Assembly (NCBI GenBank): GCA_963513935.1
Contig: OY740767.1
Span: forward strand, 84,060,060 to 84,124,059
Origin: Aphrophora alni
Taxonomy: Eukaryota; Arthropoda; Insecta; Hemiptera; Aphrophoridae
DNA length: 64,000 bases
Reading direction: 5' to 3'
The first letter of the stretch is position 1; each line of letters begins with the position of its first letter. Below, in pieces: positions 36,534-49,610 of this stretch. Made by a program: the position numbers and the translations under genes. A model generated the notes under the pieces. It had not been told where the DNA came from. It made no database searches and was given only the letters and a program-made list of their open reading frames with translations.

Positions 36534-39500
36534 ATATTATATACACCAAATTTTCTGTCTTTTTATTTAAAAAATGTTGATGATTTAAAAAAGCTTCGAA
36601 ATATTCACATTTTGAAGTAACAAACTATTGAAGTTTGAAGTATTTCAAATTTTGAAGTACGAATTTAGGTTTTTGAGAGCAATAAATATAGTACATTATG
36701 CCCTATGCATTATTTATGGGACATTTTGTTCGGCTCTATTACAATAAAATTTCGTTTACCGTAGTAGTTGCGGTTGCGAGGAGGTATATTTTAGAGTTAT
36801 AATTACGAACCTGTGACATAACCTTCATTAATTGAGACAGGTTTCATTCCTAACTAACCGGTATCTTAAAACAAGATCCTGTCTGAAAACAAAATTAAAT
36901 TTAGCATTTGATATGTTAGAAAACTAAACATTTTATGGCAGAATCTTCATTTAAAGATCTCTGGAATGCTAAAAAACGCACATTTCTTTTAGAATTTTTT
37001 GTAAATCCGCTCGTTTACAAACTTTGGCCTTGGTGTTAATATATACAGACATCTAAGCTGCCAAAAAATATCTTATCTGCTTATGTAGGGACTACCGAAA
37101 ACCCGTTTCAAACGGCTGACATTTTGACTTAATAACAATGGTAATGTAAACCTAAATTATTTATATAATTTGATCGAAATTTAATAAAAATACGGGTACT
37201 ACAATTATTAAGCTGTTTATGTCTAATTTTAAGGTTATGTTTTTAACAGATCTCTTAATTTTGATCGCCAACTGATGAACTAACTTGTCTAACGATTAGT
37301 AATATGAGCCCAAGTGCCAAAATCGGAATCAAGTTGTGACCTTTAGATCCAATTATCATTCCAAATATTAACAATATTCGTCTATGTGAATAAAACAGAT
37401 AAAGTCGATAAAAACGTATACAATAATTAGAAAAATGATGGAATATATTATAATAAATAATGTGAGCAATAATTGGAGGTCCTAACTAGAGCTTGTGATT
37501 AGATAATATTTCACACAACTGAAGATGGTTTCTTTTACCTATCCAATTTACGAAATATAGGATATAAGTTTGGTAGTCATCAAAAATACTGATCTTCATG
37601 TTTCATTGCCTCAGGAAATCGAAAAAATGATTTTCGACTTGCCCACTGTCGGTAATCGTTGCCATTGTTATTGTTTGATAGTGGTCGCAAAAATGCAGAG
37701 AGGAACATTTTCTATAAAGGACTATAGTGATTTCATAATAGAATTCTATTAACATATTTAAAAAGTAATAGAAAATGTAAATTAGGTAAACATAAGGTAT
37801 TCTGGATGATGTAAGGGTACCAACCACACCTTTCTACGTTGACAAATAGCGAAGTTATTGCCAACAATGTAATTTCCAAGCCTGACCGATAAAGTAAATA
37901 TTGTTATAGTTACAAGATTCGAGGCCGAGTCACCGACATGAGCATAGCGAGTGAAGCATCACATATGTACACCATTGAACACTGACATGAGCGAAGCGAC
38001 CCTTGATCTATCATTACAGTTTAACATAGGCATAGAAACTAACTTTTGGAGATTACATTTAGAGGATCTGTTTTACATTGTACAATGAAGCTTACATCAC
38101 TTCTGTATCAACTTATTTTAAATTGTTTCAAGCTTTATAATTATGTTCTAAAGTCACAGTTTATATAGTTTTAGAAAATACGACTAAACAATATAAATTG
38201 AAATAAAAACGTTTAATACACAGAAAATACTTTTCGTTCTATAGGCAGCACTTCTTGCTGTAATGAAGCCACAGTTAAGTAATTCCAATATATGGATTAG
38301 TTCGTGTTGTATGCATAGCACAAGTAATTATCACATCATTTACCTACGGTTATCTAGAAAAAATAAATGAATTTACCTCTATTTAAAAAATATTCACTAT
38401 TTTTCATACGGCATAAGACCTTAGGGGGTCAGAAAAAAGAATAAAATATAATTGACATGTTGTCATTGTCTTTACGTAAGTATGATAACGATTACAAACA
38501 TAGTGACTTGAAATTTGTAATTTTGAACCTTAACCTTCCAAAAAAATAATATCCGTATAGCTACTAGGCCCATGATGGTCGAGTGATCTACATGAAATAA
38601 CGACTAGAGGCATTTATAACATATCAGCTAAATGACCAAGTTGCATGCGCTGTAGTATGCCTATTGTTAGGAACAACTAATTATGATTTCCAGCAAACTG
38701 TAATGGCTGGGTATGTACCACCAACTCGTTATTTATTTCTCCAAGTTGTCGTTTACAGTTAGTTGTACTGTATAATCTGTCAACAATGGTAGCACAGCGG
38801 AACTAGAGACGGTGGTGTAACAAAACGTGACAAGAAGTCCTGAACAAGACTTGTTTATTCAAACTGTATTTTATTTGTTTGATTTTATAACATAAACAAG
38901 TAGTTGATAGAATAAAAATAAAATTTCGTGACTTTGTGTTTGTAAGGTTGTTGAGTAATGATACAAGATAATATCAGTTACATCTTCTTCAACATTGTCC
39001 TTAATATGTTGCTAATTTAATACAAGAACAAAGAAAGCTAGTGGGAATAGATACATTAAATACTATAGTTAATAATATTTGTTAGGTAACCAATGTAATT
39101 TTAAAAAACAAAACATGTATAGTGTTTACATTAGTACATGTATAACACAAAATGATAACACAGTATTTCTAGTTATATTGCGATATTTCAAATGTGTTAT
39201 ATTAGTTGAATAATTCTATTTAAAAGAAGTACCATCAAAAACAATTTTTATATTTTTGTTCTTTCATTAATAGAATGATCACAAGAGTGTATGGTCACAA
39301 CAATTACAGTTTCTAGCAACTATTGAAAGAACCATGATGCTGTTTTATGGTGAAATTTTCAACATTAAAATTCCTTTCTGCAATCTATAACAATTTACAT
39401 TGAAAATGCTACTGGCTGCTATAAGTTTAGAACTATTGGTTTTAAATTGGTTTTAGCCTATGTTTCTTATCCTCATTGGTCTTTCAGGTTAGGTGAAGAA

Positions 39501-39700
39501 TAAATATTTAGTTAGTGAGGTTTACATCATCGCCCCAACTATCATATTTTAAATAATGAAATACTCCATTTTCTATTGATGTTTTTATATTGTGGACACT
39601 AAAAAAACAAACATTTCGTGTTCATTAGAGTTTAATGTTGTTGAGAATCTCAGAAATTATCGTAAAATAGTATTTTTAAATACTCGTAAAATCAGTGCTT
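35000..39700. other. Gene-poor stretch
   Basis: No gene supported. A TA microsatellite occupies about 36481-36542. Around 37940-38010 short AGCGA-type words recur (GACATGAGCRWAGCGA twice), without a Helitron terminus. Confidence 0.4.
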
Positions 39701-39721
39701 TAAATGTAACAAAATACAAGA

Positions 39722-39902
39722 TCAGATAAAACCAAATTTAATTTGTGGTTCATATGATGTCTTTCCAATTTTTTCTTCTGGTGTCACAACATTGTATTGT
39801 GGGTTTGGCATGGTAATCGCGGATGTTGGCTGTGCGAGGAAGGCTAAAAGAGGAAGTTTTTTGTCAGTTTTACTTTTTAAAGATTCATTGTTTCCTGCAA
39901 TA
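39722..39902 (-). CDS. Last coding exon of an unidentified minus-strand gene
   Basis: A strong acceptor (ccattgttttacag) opens a 181-nt exon in phase 2, ending in TGA. It reads IAGNNESLKSKTDKKLPLLA, then QPTSAITMPNPQYNVVTPEE, ending PQIKFGFI. Codon use and residue balance look coding, unlike the AT-driven frames around it. The tail is hydrophilic and proline-rich, like an intracellular C-terminus. It cannot belong to CFAP69, being upstream of that gene's first exon. Its other exons should lie at higher coordinates. Function not recognised. Confidence 0.55.
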
Positions 39903-40612
39903 CTGTAAAACAATGGTTACCAATTATAGTTTTGTTTATTGTTTACGATTTCTTCTTAATTTTGGGTATGTTTTAAATATAATAACAGACGTGAACCTTG
40001 ATCTAGCTGTAAATAATAAATAAATACATTTAATCGCTGGCAAGAATCAGAAATAACACACTTTTATTAAATTTACAACTGATCATACAACTCACAATTA
40101 CATGAGAATATTAAAAATTATTCTCTCATCAGGGATGGTAGTTACTCCATTTTTTAAATATTGGCTATAGTCAGTATGATTATACTATGACACGTTTCTG
40201 CTAGTCTTGTTCTTTTTAGTGTAAAGAAAATTTCTCTTTAATAGTTCAGTATATCATAGATCGTTTCTCAGATTAAAAATGGAAGAATTGATATAACCTT
40301 CAATAAATGACCTATATATTTTGTAAGGTTAAAGTAGTTTAAACGTATTATACTAATTTATTAAAATTTTCAATTAATTATGTATTATTTTTGTGTGTTT
40401 GATTTTTGCCGTAGTATTAAATAATTTCTTTGAAAAGAAAAGCGTAACAAAACTACAACAAATAAAATATTTTTTTAGTGTTAAACTGTAATTTAGACTA
40501 ATACCCACCTATAGTATCAGTTACATTAGTATAAGGTTGTAGGTATTCAAACTGGTAGAAATATATCCTTCTTCTTCCTATTTATTGGACTCTGTGGTCA
40601 CTGATTTCTTAC

Positions 40613-40654
40613 CAACATATTTTCATCTGCTAAAACACGAATGATTGGATTTTC
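40613..40654 (-). other. Possible short internal exon
   Basis: 42 nt between an AG (ctactagctag) and a strong donor (ATGTTG|GTAAGA), reading ENPIIRVLADENML. It could belong to the gene ending at 39722, but its exit phase (0) does not match that exon's entry phase (2), so another exon would be required. Weak. Confidence 0.25.
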
Positions 40655-41115
40655 CTAGCTAGTAGTTACTGTTCTGTTTATGACAGCTCTAAAGGTGTCA
40701 CGGCCTTGACTAAGCGGAAGATACAATTATAATGCATACATCGTAAACTTTGATTATAGGCAGCACAGGTTACCTAAGCGAAACATAACAATTTAATTGT
40801 TCATAGTTTGACACACTTCTCTACCTGTAATTTCAATAAATTATTAAGATGCGTAATCATGCATGGATATTCATGCTTAAAACCCACCTTCCTTTTATGG
40901 AATGTAGTCTAGGGTTGAATAAATCAATAGGAGTGACTTCATGAGAACTGCTATCATGTGTTTATATATTACTGTCTGTAGGTTGATTCTGTATATTTAC
41001 AACTTGAGTGATATATCATATTTTGTATCTACTGTTTAGAGTAACTCCAAAAAAACTGATTCAGAATTACACTAACTCAGAAATTTCTTCACATTTTAAT
41101 ATAAAAAACATTGCT

Positions 41116-41212
41116 AGTAATTTTAGTACAGTAAAAACTCTTAAAGGAAAAATATTCATTACATTAAAGATGTTTGGAATTTTTGCCGATTTTTTAATGA
41201 CAACTGCCAAGG

Positions 41213-41257
<45 letters not shown>

Positions 41258-41589
41258 TATTAACTAAAAAAACATTCTCCACTCCAATATGTCATTTGTC
41301 TGGGGTTAGGTGCAATATTACCTATCTGTTTTGTGTAATAGTGAAAATATAACCTTAAACTTAATTTAGGAAAAAATCGAAAACAGTTGTTAAAGTAAAA
41401 ATCAATTTATACAGTTTTTAGGCTATGGAAAAATATACGTTTTTAATAAAAACCCATTAAATATGATTATTTTAAAACAAAATTTGAAAATGTTCATCTA
41501 ATGTTTGTTTTAAGTTTGACAACTTTGCCTAAGCTATCAGCTGTAAAACAACTTTTAATTCTTTTCACAGCTGTTCAAAAGCATTTATT
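41116..41589. repeat. Dispersed repeat with internal TA microsatellite, copy 2
   Basis: Second copy of the repeat at 32849-33471, lacking the 125-base segment. The TA tract is at 41216-41255. Confidence 0.85.
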
Positions 41590-41699
41590 TATTTTATTTT
41601 ATTTAAAGAGTTTAGTTTCAATTTTCGATTATTATAGCCGATACGTGACTTATTCCAGTGTTATCCTCCCCCTTCCACAAAAGTAAAATTATATCACTT

Positions 41700-43980
41700 A
41701 TCACCTTAAATTCTTTAGAAAGTTGAAGTATATTTTTATAAAATTTAACTAAAACAAAGAGAGTAGACCGTCTAATAGTAAAACTGAACCACGAGTGTCG
41801 TCTTAATATCTAAAATAAAGTACACAAGTGATAATGATACAATTCTGGTGAAATTTGGAGGCTTATGACTCAAACCACAAGTTAAATAAGTCGACAATGA
41901 TTAGAATGAACTTTTAGGAATTTGTTTGGAAAAACCATTTTCTTTCCCATACAAACTTATTCATTGGTTTAGACATTGATTTATATGAAGAAGTCCCATA
42001 GCAAACTTTAACAGTTGTAGTGTTGTGGGTTCAGATTCCGATTGTTCTAGGAATGGAAGAGTCGGAGTATGCTGTTCTTAAGTTACTAGAAATGGGGTCG
42101 TTAAATGATAGCACTAGAGCCTCTAACCCTAACCAATACTATGTAGGTGGACAATCAATTAGTATGTAAAATCAACGGTTTGGGTTCATTCAACCAAATT
42201 TAATCGAAATTGTTTTTACCTATTTTGAGACATTCAAAATTTAAAGGGGGCATATAGCTGATTATTTTTACTTAAACGGCATTTTTGGTGAGGTAGACAA
42301 AAATTGTTCTGGTTTTTAGGAGATAAAGCTACACCTTTATCACCTTTAGGAGGAACGAAATTTTATCACTGTATTTTTTCGATTAAATAAAAATACATTA
42401 AATTAAAACCAATATATCTAACTTGATTGAAATCTATATATTTGTAACACAATACATTTACGACCTACAACAGACAGAAGAATATTTTTTTGTGAAAAAC
42501 TCAACATGGATTTTGTTTAACGAGTAATCAACTTTCACTCTAATTCTTATATATTATAAGCACAGCGATTTAAATATGCTTTTAAAACAGAGCTGTCTAC
42601 AGACGAATATGTTTTATGAAAAACTAAACATGGAATTTTTTAACCAGTAATCAACTTTCACTCTAATACTTATGTATGAGAAAATGGTAAAGATTTATAA
42701 TGGTTTTAAAACAGAGCTGTCGTGCTATTTGTAAGATTATTACAAGACTATTTAAACTATTATGAAGGAATCCACATCTACCATTAAAACACTTTATCTT
42801 GGCATATTACACAGGTCATTCTAGAAAACAAAGGGTAATTAACACAGAGATAAGGTATAAATGGATTTTATTAAAGTGTAATTCCAAATACAATATACTA
42901 TTACACAATGTTACTTTCACGCAGTTAAACTAAATATATTAAAAACGGTTGTACACTATATGATTCTCTTCTATCCATTCCTTAGAAAGGCTATATTTAC
43001 AAATCCATAACCTTGAAACATTTAACAAACTTTACAAACAACACACTGATTTTTTTTTTTTACTATTATTACGTATCTCTGAACAGAACTATTTTTAAAG
43101 AGTATTAATTTTTTCAACCTAATGAATAAGGAGTCAGGGGAGTTGCAATTAATTTATTTGTCAGTTATCTGTCTGGTCAAAAACTAAGAGTTAAGATCAG
43201 GGATTGTGTTAGAAAAAAAATATTAAATTTAATATGAGAATCCTACAAGAATCTATGTTTGACCTATTACTATTTATAATATAATTATAATATATTTCGT
43301 ATTTGTTTACGTGGAAGTTGGAAAATCTTACGAGCCAAATGAAATCCGGTAGTCCCAATAGTTTGATATTCTTACTCACTAAAAAGCACCTCCTACTCTG
43401 TTAGTAACTCTACCGCGTAGGGAAAGGTATCAGGAGGAGTAGTCCATGTTTTCCAAGCTAAGGAGTGTTCCATGGTTTTGTGAGAAGATTAATGAAGTGT
43501 GCCCAACGTTATGTATCCGCGAGAAGGGCGAGATTAAAGGTATGGTCTGAAAAATGACAGTTCAGGAATAAGTTCGCGACAGGTCATGCATGGACTCAGA
43601 GTTAGCAGATAACACAGCTTTGTGTAAGTGTGTAATCATGGAAGAATATACGAGAAACTATGAAGAAAGATTGAACGCATTGCGGTTTTAGTTTTCGAAG
43701 AACTAAAGAACTACATTATATTAAATACGAAGAAAGCTATGTTTATAAATTTTCATTTAAAAATTATTTTCCTATAATTATTTCTAACTGAAATATTTAA
43801 TTGTTTAAATTGTATTTCTAATATATTGTTGTTGCCGGTCTTGTAAGAACATAGATAGATCAGGTTCAAATGATAAATTACTTGAGCCTCAAAATATTTA
43901 GGTAAACAGTAGCCTACTCAAAGCGTTTTATTAATGGTTATTATTTATTACTTACTGTTCATTATTTATATATATGTACA
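41700..43980. other. Gene-poor stretch
   Basis: No gene supported. It contains a two-unit tandem duplication (42488-42721). A more GC-balanced patch at 43380-43720 shows no recognisable frame. Confidence 0.4.
42488..42721. repeat. Two-unit tandem duplication, about 120 bases per unit
   Basis: Units share TGAAAAACTMAACATGGA, GTAATCAACTTTCACTCTAA and TTTTAAAACAGAGCTGTC in the same order, with divergence between these blocks. Confidence 0.85.
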
Positions 43981-44004
43981 TCCTGTGATAATATCATGTA
44001 CAAT

Positions 44005-44136
<132 letters not shown>

Positions 44137-44666
44137 ATGTCACTTCTAGTAACATATTTATAAAGACGTATGGAACAAACGACAAACATGAAAATATTAT
44201 TAAAACTCTTTCGTGGAGAAATGTACAATTTACAGAATGTCAAAACAATGCTATTTTTATATCCAAAGAATCCATTTGATCAGTTAACAAATTTGAGTGC
44301 TCTTATTCACATTTACCGAAGGTGATAATTTATGAAAATTAAGGATTATTATAAGAGTTCAATTTGATTTTATAAACTAAAATAGCTTTCTCTGTGACTC
44401 TTCTCAATAATACATAAAAATAATATTACTTACACATTATTTTGAAATTAATTATCCTTAATTTACTTAATACTGTTCATTAATAATATTATATTTACAC
44501 CTCACTACTTTGCTTACATTATTATACACTTGTTACAAGTCTTTATACTGTATTTATTTTAGACATAGTTGTTAACTTAATTAAATTCTTGATTTTTACT
44601 TTTACTTATTTAAACCACAAACCATATATTTTAAAATCCTAAACGCTATTTTTTATAATCAGTATA

Positions 44667-45529
44667 CCGGTGTCCCATGAAGAGGTAGCATTTTTGAATT
44701 AGCATGCCGGATATATATGGAGCACTCCAAGAACTTGACACTTTACAGTTATGTTACATAGATATGTAAAAAATGTACCCTCAAGTTTCATGTCTTTATG
44801 GTTAATCAAGACAAAATATCAAAAATTAATATTCTTAATAGAACCACTTTCTCCTACAATTAATTATAATGTAAGCTACACTGCCATCTGGTGAATCTCG
44901 ATCAGCTGTTGTTGTGTAACACTCAACAATGAAACAATTTGGTAATTGTGTTCAATCAGTTTAGTATAATATCTTACCACGAAACTAATAATTTTTGAAT
45001 TAAATTTAAAATGAAATGTTCTTTTTAGGGTAGAGTTTTTGAAAATAAATATGAAGCGATAAGGTGTTTTCAAATAACTTATTCAAAGGTATGCCAAGAA
45101 AAATTAAATAATTTTTTTATAAATTTAGTTCAATCAAGGATTGGTTGAAGATGACCCAGAGAGACGAATAGAATTTTGTTCGAAGGTAATTGAAAGCTTG
45201 ACGAAGATGCTGAGTGGTATAACTGTTTGGGCTGCCGTCACTAAGGCTGTTGTATTATCTTATGGCATATCCATCAAACAATGACTGGAGACAGATACAG
45301 ATTAATCAATAGTTCCTCAGATGATTACACATTTCTTCATCTTACTCAGCCGGAGCCCCAACTGGATGCCATTATTTTATTATTCCGCCATTTTGTTCTG
45401 ATTGACTATAAAAAATTTAACTCGAGGGTACTTTTTTTACATAACTATAAAACATAACTGTAAAGTGTCAATGTTCCATATGTCCGGCATATTAATTCAA
45501 AAATAGCGACCTCTTCGTGGTACACACCG
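44667..45529 (+). mobile_element. Mariner-derived element with long inverted repeats, 863 bp
   Basis: Left (44667-44788) and right (45420-45529) arms are reverse complements over about 110 bases, sharing GAAGAGGT, TTTTTGAATTA, ATGCCGGA and TTGACACTTTACAGTTATGT. Both ends abut TA. Internal sequence on the plus strand at 45135-45290 reads GLVEDDPERRIEFCSKVIE, a mariner transposase segment; the rest of the gene is deleted. Confidence 0.8.
45135..45290 (+). pseudogene. Mariner-type transposase fragment
   Basis: Open stretch reading QGLVEDDPERRIEFCSKVIE, then a segment containing GITVWAAVTKAVV. The DDPERRIEFC block precedes the catalytic core in this family. The core aspartate motifs are absent. 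Confidence 0.65.
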
Positions 45530-45866
45530 TATTTTACTTATATTATAAAGAATCTTAATAATGACTTTTTATACGCACGTTATTCGTGCCAATGTTATCA
45601 AAATAAATAACTTTGAAACATGTAGATTTTAACTCTTTCTTTAAATGCAAAATTAAATTTAAAAAAATCATTTACAATAAAAACAATTATCTTTCAAACT
45701 TGATGCACTTAATAATTATACAATTAACATCTTAATCTACTACTTATTCTAAGTACATAGATAAATACAAGTTACTTATTCTACAATTTCTTAATCTAAA
45801 ATAAAGAAATAAGAGTGCATCAGAATTTTTTAAAAAAATTTTTTACTTTTAATTATTTTGATAAAA

Positions 45867-46724
45867 TGCTCCGGCTAACTGAAATTTATTATTAATTATT
45901 AATTGAATTTACTTTCTCTTTACGGGTTTGTTAGGTTCTTTGGTGACTATAATTTTTACTTAAATATAAATAAAATTTGGCGGTAGTTTGTTTAATTGAA
46001 ATTGTCCATTAATTTGTACTTATCGACTCTGAAGTTCTATTACAGTTCCGATGTTCCCGGTTCCTTGAACGTGGTTCCCGCGTAGACTGCCAGTAGATGG
46101 ATTGACTTTCCTTAATCTTTTCGATGAATCTTCTTTTCTTCATACACTTTTATTTTCACACACTTTTTGACGACGATTACTTTTTAATTTATTCGATGAT
46201 TATTCTTGTTCAAACACATGTAGAACGATGCTATTACTCACATGCTTTTATGACAACGACTCTTTTTAACTTATAAACGACGATTATCTTTTAATTATAC
46301 TTCGAAGATTATTATTAAACACTTGTACAAAACGACGCAGTTACTATTTAATTTCGACGGTTGATTTCGGCTAAAACTTTCACAACATTTTTTTTCTTTT
46401 TGCTACTAAGAGAAACACTTTCTCCGGAACAACCTTCTTCAATAAGTTCAGCACCACAAAGACCCCTTGCGCTTCTCTTCTACCCTTATTTATAATTTTT
46501 TATTTCAAACTGCTTTATTCCACGCCTTCATTGGCTTATTTTAAATCTCTTACGTTACTTCAGAAGTGACACAATTCCTTTCATTGGTCCTTTTCAAATA
46601 ATTTCGGTTGAAGGCATTGAACTTTTGAAAGCTTTCTTTGACTGACTGTAGAATCATTTTTCAACTCTTGACAATTTATGGCCTGCCGAGCACTGACCTT
46701 TTGGGAGCCCTCTATTTCGTTACA
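45867..46724 (-). mobile_element. Probable solo LTR, minus orientation
   Basis: In minus orientation it begins TGTAACGAAATAG and ends GTTAGCCGGAGCA, the TG...CA form of LTRs. Inside are two inverted CCAAT boxes (ATTGG on the plus strand at 46530 and 46583) and a TATAAATA box (46488-46495), then a likely start near 46460 and an AATAAA-type signal downstream. Composition is more balanced than the flanks. I saw no matching LTR, internal domain or clear target duplication, so a host promoter is an alternative. Confidence 0.45.
46488..46587 (-). promoter_or_regulatory. CCAAT-CCAAT-TATA promoter-like cluster
   Basis: On the minus strand GACCAATGAAA, then AGCCAATGAAG 53 bases on, then TATAAATAAGG about 40 bases after that. 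Spacing and order match a polymerase II core promoter. It most likely belongs to the LTR. Confidence 0.45.
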
Positions 46725-47439
46725 GTATATTATATTAGACTTAGCCTAATATTTTTAACTTTGACTTCCCAAGCTAGAAGAGTTTCCACTTTCTCGTGAA
46801 AATAATATATTCTCCCATTCCCCTTTATTTTGTATATTAATCAGGAACATAATCGTGAAACTTTATACTCAATTGTATTGGATGCAAATATCAAATGATT
46901 TTTTCTATTGAATTTTTGAATTTTGACACTTTTGGTAGATATTGATCATGAAGTTGTTTGATCTTTAATTAGTTTGTTGGTTGGTGTTATATTTCATGGT
47001 TTTGATCGTTCTTATTTACTTTTGCTGAATGTTACTAAATAATTGTGTGTGAATTATTATGATTATACGATATGTAACGGTGAAAATGGTGTCTGTAATG
47101 ATGTCTTGTATTTTATAAGACAAATTCCGCAACGTATTTTATGGAAATATGAAAAACCGTGTATTTCAAACCATTTTTTTAAATTTGACGTTTTGTATGA
47201 TAAAATGACAGCATATTATGATTTTACTTTTCAAAATTTGTAGAGCACATTTAATATTTCAGACAAAACCTAATACATTTTATTTTAGGACTTATCTCAG
47301 ATTAAATTCATGAAAAATCGAATGATTTTCTGACAATTTGACATACAATAAGTAAATATTGAGCTTGACTTGTAATATGGCATATTTGATAAAATCAAAC
47401 TTGAAAATAAATTCTCACAAATATAGTAAGTTTATATTT

Positions 47440-47640
47440 ATTCAAAGCTAAAATCGCCTTTTCAGTGATGCATGAGCCGAAGTTTAGTATTTTTATAACT
47501 AAATTATAATTAACTATAGCCTAACTATTAGATATCGTGTTTCGTGAATCACTGTAAGTGTCGACTTTGTCGCTGAAACGCGATTGAATATATCTGTGTT
47601 TTATTTTATCAAATCTAGACATACGTTTATAACGTTATGT
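47440..47640. repeat. Diverged relative of the intron 8 foldback element
   Basis: Shares AGTGATGCATGAGC, TAACTAAATTATAA, GACTTTGTCGCTGAAACGCG and TTTTATTTTATC with 10431-10694 in the same layout. The palindrome is more decayed. Confidence 0.65.
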
Positions 47641-47869
47641 TCTTCGGTGGTCTTGTTGTGCTCTACGTCCCATGAATTTTTAAATTATAATTTTCCCAAA
47701 AAATTAAAATAAAACGTTTCATGAGAAATAAAAATATTATCGATTTGCTTTCACTATCTTACAGTACAAGGAAAGTAATGTTATAGATAAACAAATGATG
47801 TTAGGTTTATTGCGGTTAAATCCATTTTGAGATTTCCTGGGACCAAATCTCGGGACGTCTTCTTTTGGG

Positions 47870-48210
47870 GAGAGGATGTAGCTCAAAAAATCAACTTAAA
47901 AATTGGGGGTAGATGCCATAAGAAAATAAATACAAATTATGATTTCTCAAAATTGATTTTGATCAAATTTTGCTCATGTGTAGCCTCTAAGGATCCAAAC
48001 TAAACGTATTAGTGCCAATTTCTCCAAAAAGTCCGGTTTGTGAGTTATCGATAAAACACTACATAAATCGGCATGAGGCTGTTATGAAATTCTTAATTTC
48101 TCAAAGACAGGTCTTCCGACTACATTAAATTTTAGTGAAATGTGAAGATTAATAACCCTATCCCTTTTGAAAAATCGCAAGTACAAATTATTAATTTCAC
48201 TAATGTTTTG
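47870..48210. repeat. Dispersed repeat, copy B
   Basis: Diverged copy of 6720-7060. Shared blocks include GGTTTGTGAGTTAT and CATGAGGCTGTTATG. Confidence 0.5.
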
Positions 48211-49610
48211 CAAAACACAAGCCGTCATGAGAAGCTTGATTTTATCAAATACGACTTAGGTTGAGGAAGTGTTTATGGCACAGCAAAGCAAATTTAGATT
48301 CTATTTTAAATATACAAATATTTGTCAAACACGGCGCCCATTGTTCTTTACACTTTTGATTTAATTATTAAGGGATGATTAGTTTGGGTTCATTTTTATT
48401 TGGCTTTGGGAATGGTTGCGTGAGAAAGTTTGTGCAGCGGTTTTGCAACGTTTATTTGTTGTTGATAAATACTCAGGACTATTGACAACCTGGACTAACT
48501 TGATTTATTTTGTAATTTAACTAGAAAATATATCAGTAATTAATAATAGTAATTCTTGAAATTTACTGCTGTCATATCCCCATGTATTTTTCGCATGTAG
48601 GCCAAGACAGATTTTTAAAAAACACTTCTTAGCAACGTTTGTGTTTTGATTGGGGGGAACGAGTGTTATAATTCAATTCAAAAATTGTGTTTTCTATTTT
48701 ACAACTAGACTTTAAAGAAGTGATTAGTGAAACAACATGACAACTTGTCAAACCGTACATTTGTAAATCAACGTACAGTGACGATGCATCTAGACATTCT
48801 GTTCGAAAATGTTCCCATTTAAAAATTTTTGTTTTATCATGGATTTGGTCTTCAATAGATCCCAAGAAATTTTAAATGTCGTTTAAAACTTCATAAAAGG
48901 CTATGTAATTGTTGCATCTACAAATTTCTGTACTATATAGTTCTATTAACGTGTATATATTTTTTATCTCAAGTATTTCAAATTTATTTGTCTATTACAA
49001 ACAAACAAGACTTTTAAGACAAATATAACGGATATCACAAAGTACAAAAGTCTTGTTCTAATTAGGCCTCCTGTGAATTAATAAATATTTTCTGAATACA
49101 AAATCATGTCAGGAAATCTATCTCTACACTGACTTCAAAAGTATAAATAATCAGATGAGTAACACAATCTCTTAACTTCCGTCAAGTCTGAAGGACATTC
49201 ATAGAAAGTACTGTTACGAAATCAAATTGATACACTAACATTTCAAATTTATATGAAACGATCTCAGTTTCCTCTATACACTTTGAAGGAGATGGAAATA
49301 ATTTCATTGTAGTAGGTTCTGTCATATAGGAAGTATGGAATAGTGTTCTGATGATAGGGGGGAGGGGGTCAATATTTTTCTATGGAATCATTTCTATGAC
49401 TGCTTCCGTGATTTATTTAAAATATTATACTGATAAGTACAGAATTCACATTTTTGGGGAGTCCGCGGTGAAAACCTTTTTTGTTAAGCATGTGAGAAAG
49501 TTAGGCAGTGTTTGTGCAGCATTTATTTGCTGCTTGTTAACCATAAAGCAGTAAGCAATGTTAAATAAGGTATTGGTCCAAGTTATAGGAGGTTTCTTGT
49601 GTCCAAGGTA

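Noticed and set aside
37920..38010. AGCGA-rich words as a Helitron 3' end
   Set aside because: No hairpin followed by CTRR and T could be found.
32849..41589. The two direct repeats as LTRs of one retrotransposon
   Set aside because: Ends are not TG/CA, no gag or pol lies between, and the interval holds unrelated features.
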